The notes under the pieces: model-generated
Told to the model about the DNA's origin: nothing
The model's database searches: none
Seen by the model: the letters and a program-made list of their open reading frames with translations, nothing else
Position numbers and translations under genes: made by a program
Part shown: positions 15,502 through 19,899 of the stretch, in pieces
How positions within the stretch are numbered: the first letter of the stretch is position 1
Layout of the letters: each line of letters opens with the position of its first letter
Source: Candidatus Omnitrophota bacterium
GTDB taxonomy: Bacteria > Omnitrophota > Gorgyraeia > Zapsychrales > Fredricksoniimonadaceae
Length of the DNA stretch: 19,899 nucleotides
NCBI GenBank assembly: GCA_023247575.1
Contig: JAHFGE010000014.1
Location: 1-19,899, forward strand
Direction of reading: 5' to 3'

Positions 15502-16824
15502 ATGAATATTGTTGTCATCGGTTCAGGATATGTAGGATTGGTCACCGGGGTTTGCCTTTCTTCCATAGGCCATCATGTCATTTGTGTGGACAATAATAAA
15601 AAGAAGATTCAACAGCTTAAAGCTGGCCAGGTGCCTATTTATGAGCCGGGTTTGGAAGAATTGATGCGGGCGTGTACCAAGAAAAAGAGGCTTAAATTTA
15701 CTGATTCCATCAAGGAGGCCTGCCAGCAATCCACCGTCATTTTTTTGGCCTTGCCAACGCCTCCTAAGCCCAACGGTGATGCCGATTTGACCTATATTGA
15801 GAATGCCGCCCGCGAAATTGCCCTGCATATGAATTCTTACAAATTAATTGTAGAAAAATCTACGGTCCCCGCGGAGACAGGCAATAGAATCCATCGCACC
15901 ATTGTGTTAAATTTGCCTAGAAAATATAAGAGAGGTGATAGAGTTCTCTTAGATTTCGATGTGGCTTCTAACCCTGAATTTCTTAAAGAAGGATCAGCCG
16001 TTGACGATTTCATGAATCCTGACCGCATTGTCTTAGGGGTTGAAAGCAAAAAGGCTGAGAAAATCCTTAGAGAAATTTTTAAACCGCTGAAGACTAAAAT
16101 TTTAGTTACCAACACAGCTTCCTCTGAAATGATCAAACATGCCTCGAACTCCTTTTTAGCTACGAAGATTTCTTTTATCAATGCCGTGGCCCAGATTTGC
16201 GACCGGGTGGGAGCGGATGTGCTCAAAGTCGCTGAAGGGATGGGATTTGATCAACGTATCGGACGTCAATTTTTAGATGCCGGTATTGGCTATGGCGGAA
16301 GCTGTTTCCCTAAGGATGTGAATGCGTTTATTCATCTGGCTGAGAAAAATGGTTATGATTTTGGGCTGCTCAAGGAGGTGCGCCGCATCAATGATTTGCA
16401 GTGGGCCAGTTTTGTCCATCTGGCGGAAGAAAAACTTTGGAACCTTAAAGAGAAAAATATTGGTATTTGGGGATTAGCTTTTAAACCTAATACCGACGAT
16501 ATGCGTCATGCTCCCTCTGTGGACATCATTGCTAGACTCAAAGAAGAAGGCGCCAGAGTCAAGGCCTATGATCCCAAGGCCATGGCTAACGCGGTCTCTA
16601 TTTTTAAAGATATTTGTTTATGCGATGATCCTTACAAAGTAGCGCAGGATGCTGATGCGCTTTTGCTTCTGACGGAGTGGCCAGAATTTAAGGAAGTGGA
16701 TTTTGTGCAGGTGCGGGATGCCATGCGTCAGGCGGTTATTTTTGACGGAAGGAATATGCTGGATGCCGCTAAGCTTAAAAAACTCGGCTTTGAATATTTT
16801 GGCATAGGCCGAGGACGATTATGA
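15502..16824 (+). CDS. ugd: UDP-glucose 6-dehydrogenase
   Basis: 440 residues. N-terminal Rossmann fold GSGYVGLVTG (about 7-16) with acidic VDNN for NAD, YEPGLEEL, ALPTPPKPNGDADL, EKSTVPAETG, SNPEFLKEGSAVDDF and GGSCFPKDV with the catalytic Cys268. The C-terminal third (from about 315: IGIWGLAFKPNTDDMRHAPSVDII) is the second nucleotide-binding domain. It oxidises UDP-glucose twice to UDP-glucuronate with 2 NAD+. The product is the substrate of the decarboxylase two genes downstream. No ribosome site is evident; with one base between it and lptD, reinitiation is likely. The last four bases (ATGA) overlap the next gene. A GDP-mannose dehydrogenase is less likely given the GSGYVGLV/YEPGL/GGSCFPKD pattern and the neighbouring UXS gene. 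Confidence 0.92.
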   Translation: MNIVVIGSGYVGLVTGVCLSSIGHHVICVDNNKKKIQQLKAGQVPIYEPGLEELMRACTKKKRLKFTDSIKEACQQSTVIFLALPTPPKPNGDADLTYIENAAREIALHMNSYKLIVEKSTVPAETGNRIHRTIVLNLPRKYKRGDRVLLDFDVASNPEFLKEGSAVDDFMNPDRIVLGVESKKAEKILREIFKPLKTKILVTNTASSEMIKHASNSFLATKISFINAVAQICDRVGADVLKVAEGMGFDQRIGRQFLDAGIGYGGSCFPKDVNAFIHLAEKNGYDFGLLKEVRRINDLQWASFVHLAEEKLWNLKEKNIGIWGLAFKPNTDDMRHAPSVDIIARLKEEGARVKAYDPKAMANAVSIFKDICLCDDPYKVAQDADALLLLTEWPEFKEVDFVQVRDAMRQAVIFDGRNMLDAAKLKKLGFEYFGIGRGRL

Positions 16825-18107
16825 AGATCCTCGAACAGAAAATTATTTCCAGAAAAGCTAAAGTAGCGGTGATTGGTTTAGGTTATGTGGGGCTGCCATT
16901 GGCCATCAGTTTCGCCCAAAAAGGTTTTAAAGTTTTTGGGATCGACACGAGTCGCCAACGTATCGGACGGTTGCAGAATTGTGAAAGTTACATTACTGAT
17001 GTCAAAAGTAAAGATTTTACCGGTTTTATTCACCGTGGACGGCTTTGTGTCTCAACAGATTTTGACGTTTTAGACCAAGCGGACGCTATCATTATTTGTG
17101 TTCCTACACCCATCAAGCACAAATACACCCCCGATATCTCTTATATGGTCTCGGCGGTACGCAGCGTGGCCAAGCATCTGCACCGCGGGATGCTGGTCAT
17201 TTTAGAAAGTACGACTTATCCAGGGACAACCGAAGAATTGATTCAGCCAGAATTAGAAAAAAATGGTCTTAAGGCCGGTCATGATTTTTATCTGGCGTTT
17301 TCTCCCGAACGTGTTGACCCCGGCAATAAACAGTTTGGGGTGACCCAAATCCCCAAAGTCGTTGGCGGTATTACCCAAAACTGCACCCGCTTAGCTGCTC
17401 TTTTATATAGCCAGGTTATTAAACATATCCATCAAGTCTCTTCGGCAAAAGCGGCGGAAATGACTAAATTATTGGAAAATTCTTTCCGCATCGTTAATAT
17501 CGGATGGATCAATGAGATTGCCCAAGCCTGTCATAAGATGGGTGTTGATGTCTGGGAAGTCATTGATGCTGCCGAAACTAAACCCTTTGGATTCATGCCA
17601 TTCTATCCAGGCCTAGGCGTAGGAGGCCATTGTATTCCTGAAGATCCTCTGTATTTGTACTGGAAAGCCAAGCGGTATGGGTTTAATTCTAAGTTTATTA
17701 AATTGGCAGCAGATACTAATGCGCATATGCCTAATTATGTCGTTCATCGCCTGGAAAGTTTATTATCTCAATCATGGTCTGGCGTTAAAATCCTTGTCGT
17801 AGGGGTCACCTATAAAAAAGACGTTAAAGACCTGCGAAAGTCTCCATCCGTAAGACTCATTGAACTGCTTAAATCCCGTACTCATGTCGATTACCATGAC
17901 CCTTTGGTTCCCTATTTAAAAATAGATGGGATTGACTTACAATCTGTGACATTGCAGGCTAAAACTGTTAAAAACTACGATTGCGTGGTCATTGCCGTTG
18001 ATCACACGACTGTAAATTATGATCTCATTCGTCACAATGCCCGCCGTATCTTTGATATTCGAAATGTCTATAAAGCTTGCAAGGATCCAAAAATAGAAAG
18101 GTTATAA
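16821..18107 (+). CDS. Nucleotide-sugar dehydrogenase, WbpA/WecC type (UDP-HexNAc 6-dehydrogenase likely)
   Basis: 428 residues. It is a paralogue of the upstream dehydrogenase but of the other branch: AVIGLGYVGLPLAISFAQKGF start, CVPTPIKHKYTPD, ESTTYPGTTEELI, FSPERVDPGN and PFYPGLGVGGHCIPEDPLYLYWKAK with the catalytic Cys271. The last block resembles UDP-GlcNAc 6-dehydrogenases such as WbpA, though the residue after 'HCIP' is Glu rather than the common Ile/Val. It should oxidise a UDP-hexose or UDP-HexNAc to the uronic acid with 2 NAD+; substrate choice within the family cannot be fixed by eye. GAGG six bases before the ATG and an ATGA overlap with the upstream gene indicate coupled translation. 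UDP-GlcNAc/ManNAc uronate would feed a surface polysaccharide alongside xylose and glucuronate. Confidence 0.87.
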   Translation: MKILEQKIISRKAKVAVIGLGYVGLPLAISFAQKGFKVFGIDTSRQRIGRLQNCESYITDVKSKDFTGFIHRGRLCVSTDFDVLDQADAIIICVPTPIKHKYTPDISYMVSAVRSVAKHLHRGMLVILESTTYPGTTEELIQPELEKNGLKAGHDFYLAFSPERVDPGNKQFGVTQIPKVVGGITQNCTRLAALLYSQVIKHIHQVSSAKAAEMTKLLENSFRIVNIGWINEIAQACHKMGVDVWEVIDAAETKPFGFMPFYPGLGVGGHCIPEDPLYLYWKAKRYGFNSKFIKLAADTNAHMPNYVVHRLESLLSQSWSGVKILVVGVTYKKDVKDLRKSPSVRLIELLKSRTHVDYHDPLVPYLKIDGIDLQSVTLQAKTVKNYDCVVIAVDHTTVNYDLIRHNARRIFDIRNVYKACKDPKIERL

Positions 18108-19049
18108 ATGGTTTCAGGTAAGACTGTTCTTATGACTGGCGCAGCTGGATTTTTGGGCAGTCATTTGTGCGATTGGTTTATTGATCGAAAATTTCAAGTC
18201 ATGGCTGTCGATAATTTGCTGACAGGATCAAAAAGAAATATTGCTCACCTCACTAAGAATAAAAATTTTAAATTTCTTAATCATAATATCAGTCAACCTT
18301 TAAAGGTCATAGGGCCAGTTGATTATGTTTTGCATTTTGCTTCACCCGCTTCCCCGGTGGATTATATGAATCATCCCATCGCTACCATGGAAGCGGGAGC
18401 TTATGGCACGCAAAACTCACTGGAGATCGCCAAACTTAAGGAATCTGTATTTCTGTTGGCTTCTACTTCGGAAGTTTACGGTGACCCGCTGGTGCATCCC
18501 CAAAAAGAGGATTACTGGGGCAATGTCAACCCTCATGGCCTTCGCAGTATTTATGATGAGGCTAAACGTTTCGCAGAGGCCATGACTTTTGCCTATGGCC
18601 GCCAATATAAAATGGATGTAAAAATCGCGCGTATTTTCAATACGTATGGCCCCCGCATGCAAATTAAAGATGGACGGGTGGTGCCTAATTTCATTGACCA
18701 GATTTTGCATCATAGACCTTTGACTGTTTATGGGAATGGAAAACAAACCAGGTCTTTCTGTTATGTAGATGATTTAATTGACGGCATCACACGGCTGTTG
18801 TTTTCTAACCTTCCAGGCCCTGTTAATATTGGCAATCCGCGCGAATTTACCATCTTGGAATTCGCGTCTTTAATCAAAAAGCTTTATAACCCTAAAGCTA
18901 AGATTGTCTTTAAACCCCTGCCGCAGGATGACCCCAAGCAACGCCGGCCCGACATTACCCTGGCTCGCCAAAAATTGGGCTGGGAGCCGAAAGTCCCCTT
19001 AGAGCAAGGGATTAAATTAACGATGGATTGGTTTAGGAATAATATTTAA
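18108..19049 (+). CDS. UDP-glucuronate decarboxylase (UDP-xylose synthase)
   Basis: 313 residues of the short-chain dehydrogenase/epimerase superfamily. NAD-binding TGAAGFLGSHL (about 10-20) and the UXS signature blocks are clear: HFASPASPVDY, LLASTSEVYGDPLVHPQ, EDYWGNVNPHGLRS, then Tyr149-x3-Lys153 (YDEAK) and ARIFNTYGPRM. These blocks separate UXS from UDP-glucose 4-epimerases and dTDP-glucose dehydratases. The enzyme converts UDP-glucuronate to UDP-xylose and CO2 through a 4-keto intermediate with bound NAD. It starts right after the stop of the preceding gene, with AAGG about 6 bases before the ATG, and ends the operon. With ugd upstream the pathway UDP-glucose to UDP-xylose is complete. 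No terminator hairpin is visible after it. Confidence 0.92.
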   Translation: MVSGKTVLMTGAAGFLGSHLCDWFIDRKFQVMAVDNLLTGSKRNIAHLTKNKNFKFLNHNISQPLKVIGPVDYVLHFASPASPVDYMNHPIATMEAGAYGTQNSLEIAKLKESVFLLASTSEVYGDPLVHPQKEDYWGNVNPHGLRSIYDEAKRFAEAMTFAYGRQYKMDVKIARIFNTYGPRMQIKDGRVVPNFIDQILHHRPLTVYGNGKQTRSFCYVDDLIDGITRLLFSNLPGPVNIGNPREFTILEFASLIKKLYNPKAKIVFKPLPQDDPKQRRPDITLARQKLGWEPKVPLEQGIKLTMDWFRNNI

Positions 19050-19077
19050 TTGAATCCTTATTCTTTTTAGATATACT
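19050..19077 (+). promoter_or_regulatory. Candidate promoter for the split thiamine-diphosphate enzyme
   Basis: TTGAAT (19050-19055) and TATACT (19072-19077, five of six consensus bases) are 16 bases apart in the 65-base gap after the decarboxylase gene. Its -35 is identical to that of the promoter at 12272. The leader would be about 30 bases, with only a weak AAAGAG before the ATG at 19115. Confidence 0.45.
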
Positions 19078-19114
19078 TAACATCTGATTCTAAACCCATA
19101 AAAAAAGAGTTTTC

Positions 19115-19726
19115 ATGGTTACCAAAGAAGAACTCGTTGCCTTTGAGCAGGAGATTGCTGCCATTTACGCTACAGGCGTTATCTGCGCTCCTGTGCATCT
19201 ACGGGCCGGTCGCGAAGAACAACTAATTGAAATATTTAAAGAGCATAACATTGGTGACGATGATTATGTCTTCGGCTTTTGGGATTCTCATGAATTGGCT
19301 CTCCTTAAAGGGGTGCCCCGCGAGGAACTTAAAAACGCCATCCTGGAAGGTAAAAGCATTTCCCTATGTTTCCCGCGTTATAGAATTCTTTGTTCCGGTA
19401 TTGTGGGCTCTTTGATGGGCGCAGCCGCAGGAGTCGCCTGGTCTTTAAAACATGAAGGACGAAAGGAGAGAGTATTTTTATTTTGCGGTGATATGTCGTC
19501 GGAGACTGGTATTTTTCATGAAGCCGTCAAATACGTTTATAATTTTGATTTACCGGCCACCTTTATTGTCTGTGATAACGGGGTGAGCGTCATGACGAAT
19601 ACCCGTACAGTCTGGGGCAACTCTGATCCGTGGTTTAAAGGAACCAAGTACGAAAAGAAAATTATTTATTTTAAGTATACCAATGCCTATCCACATTCTG
19701 GATTGGGGAAATTAATCAAATTCTGA
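19115..19726 (+). CDS. Short thiamine-diphosphate enzyme subunit, E1-alpha-like
   Basis: 203 residues, much shorter than the 320-370 of 2-oxoacid dehydrogenase E1-alpha. The E1-alpha order is recognisable: HLRAGREEQLI (for H..GQEA), DDYVFGFWDSHELALLKGVP (for the yR.H...L..G block), a glycine/alanine-rich GIVGSLMGAAAGVAWSLK, then the ThDP/Mg motif. GDMSSETGIFHEA replaces the usual GDGA..EG, and CDNGVSV supplies the Asn ligand in the way transketolase DDN does. The glycine-rich 'GGSMH' loop and the long C-terminal helices are missing; the protein ends at a PHSGLGKLIKF tail. A frameshift is unlikely because the next gene starts one base after the stop. With the E1-beta-like neighbour it probably forms a heteromeric enzyme acting on an activated two-carbon or keto-acid unit. 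Substrate unknown; no E2 or E3 gene is visible. Confidence 0.75.
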   Translation: MVTKEELVAFEQEIAAIYATGVICAPVHLRAGREEQLIEIFKEHNIGDDDYVFGFWDSHELALLKGVPREELKNAILEGKSISLCFPRYRILCSGIVGSLMGAAAGVAWSLKHEGRKERVFLFCGDMSSETGIFHEAVKYVYNFDLPATFIVCDNGVSVMTNTRTVWGNSDPWFKGTKYEKKIIYFKYTNAYPHSGLGKLIKF

Positions 19727-19727
19727 T

Positions 19728-19899
19728 ATGACAACAACCACAGAATTGAAATATTTCGATGAACTCAAACGCACCATGGAGTGGCTGGCCACACAATCTA
19801 AAGTCATGTTTGTAGGCCAAACCGTGGCTGGCCCGGGAACGTTTATGTTTCAGACTTTAAGGGATTGCCCTAAAGACCGTACCCTTGAGATGCCCATTA
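19728..19899 (+). CDS. Thiamine-diphosphate enzyme subunit, E1-beta/transketolase pyrimidine-domain-like (partial, cut by the right edge)
   Basis: The ATG at 19728 follows the stop of the alpha-like gene by one base, and the frame stays open for 57 codons to the edge. The visible part has an amphipathic start, then VMFVGQTVAGPGTFMFQTL and RTLEMPI. This matches the beginning of the transketolase pyrimidine-binding domain in E1-beta subunits (the 'G..V...G' strand-loop and the 'R..E.PI.E' segment with the catalytic Glu expected just past the edge). The pairing with an alpha-like gene supports the call more than the fragment does alone. Confidence 0.65.
   Translation, partial: MTTTTELKYFDELKRTMEWLATQSKVMFVGQTVAGPGTFMFQTLRDCPKDRTLEMPI

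Noticed and set aside
15502..18107. The two adjacent dehydrogenases as a recent tandem duplication
   Set aside because: They belong to different branches (GGSCFPKD versus GGHCIPEDP and distinct N-termini), so they diverged long ago and likely have different substrates.
19115..19726. Short E1-alpha-like gene as a frameshifted or truncated pseudogene
   Set aside because: The stop is one base before a well-formed E1-beta-like start, the metal-ligand residues are kept and the C-terminal tail looks orderly, so a natural short form is more likely.

Overview
The window looks like chromosomal DNA from a Gram-negative (diderm) bacterium. It carries an LptD-type lipopolysaccharide-assembly barrel, a long AsmA-like envelope protein, the nitrogen-type PTS enzyme I, acetyl-CoA carboxylase beta, two diguanylate cyclases and a nucleotide-sugar operon. 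Base composition is moderately AT-rich, genes are packed with short overlaps, several starts lack a clear Shine-Dalgarno sequence, and the tRNA gene has no encoded CCA. The mix is compatible with an uncultured diderm lineage such as Omnitrophota, but that assignment is a guess; nothing in the sequence fixes the taxon.

Layout. 1-2610 (minus strand): a tRNA-Pro(UGG) gene followed 26 bases later by a long AsmA-like membrane-anchored protein that runs off the left edge. 2700-6474 (plus): ptsP-like enzyme I-Ntr and, 6 bases later, a polytopic GT-C-like membrane protein. 6633-8812: a DUF1015 protein and accD, separated by a conspicuous inverted repeat built from GTTAATR heptamers. 8871-12245: a MalK/UgpC-type ABC ATPase overlapping a GAF-GGDEF diguanylate cyclase, which overlaps a second, smaller diguanylate cyclase. 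A textbook intrinsic-terminator hairpin lies inside the 5' coding part of the first cyclase gene. 12272-19049: a promoter and then a tight five-gene run, ROK glucokinase - lptD - UDP-glucose dehydrogenase - second nucleotide-sugar dehydrogenase (WbpA/WecC type) - UDP-glucuronate decarboxylase, with junctions that overlap or are separated by at most one base. 19050-19899: a new promoter and a split thiamine-diphosphate enzyme (short E1-alpha-like subunit, then the start of an E1-beta-like subunit cut by the right edge).

How they fit together. The 12.3-19.0 kb operon joins glucose phosphorylation to UDP-glucose -> UDP-glucuronate -> UDP-xylose, plus a second UDP-uronate, and couples this to outer-membrane LPS assembly, so its theme is surface glycan supply and export. 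The AsmA-like protein and the GT-C-like protein also belong to the envelope. The ATPase-cyclase-cyclase cluster suggests control of c-di-GMP output linked to an unlinked ABC importer. All other open frames I saw are shadows of these genes. I found no CRISPR array, insertion sequence or phage gene.
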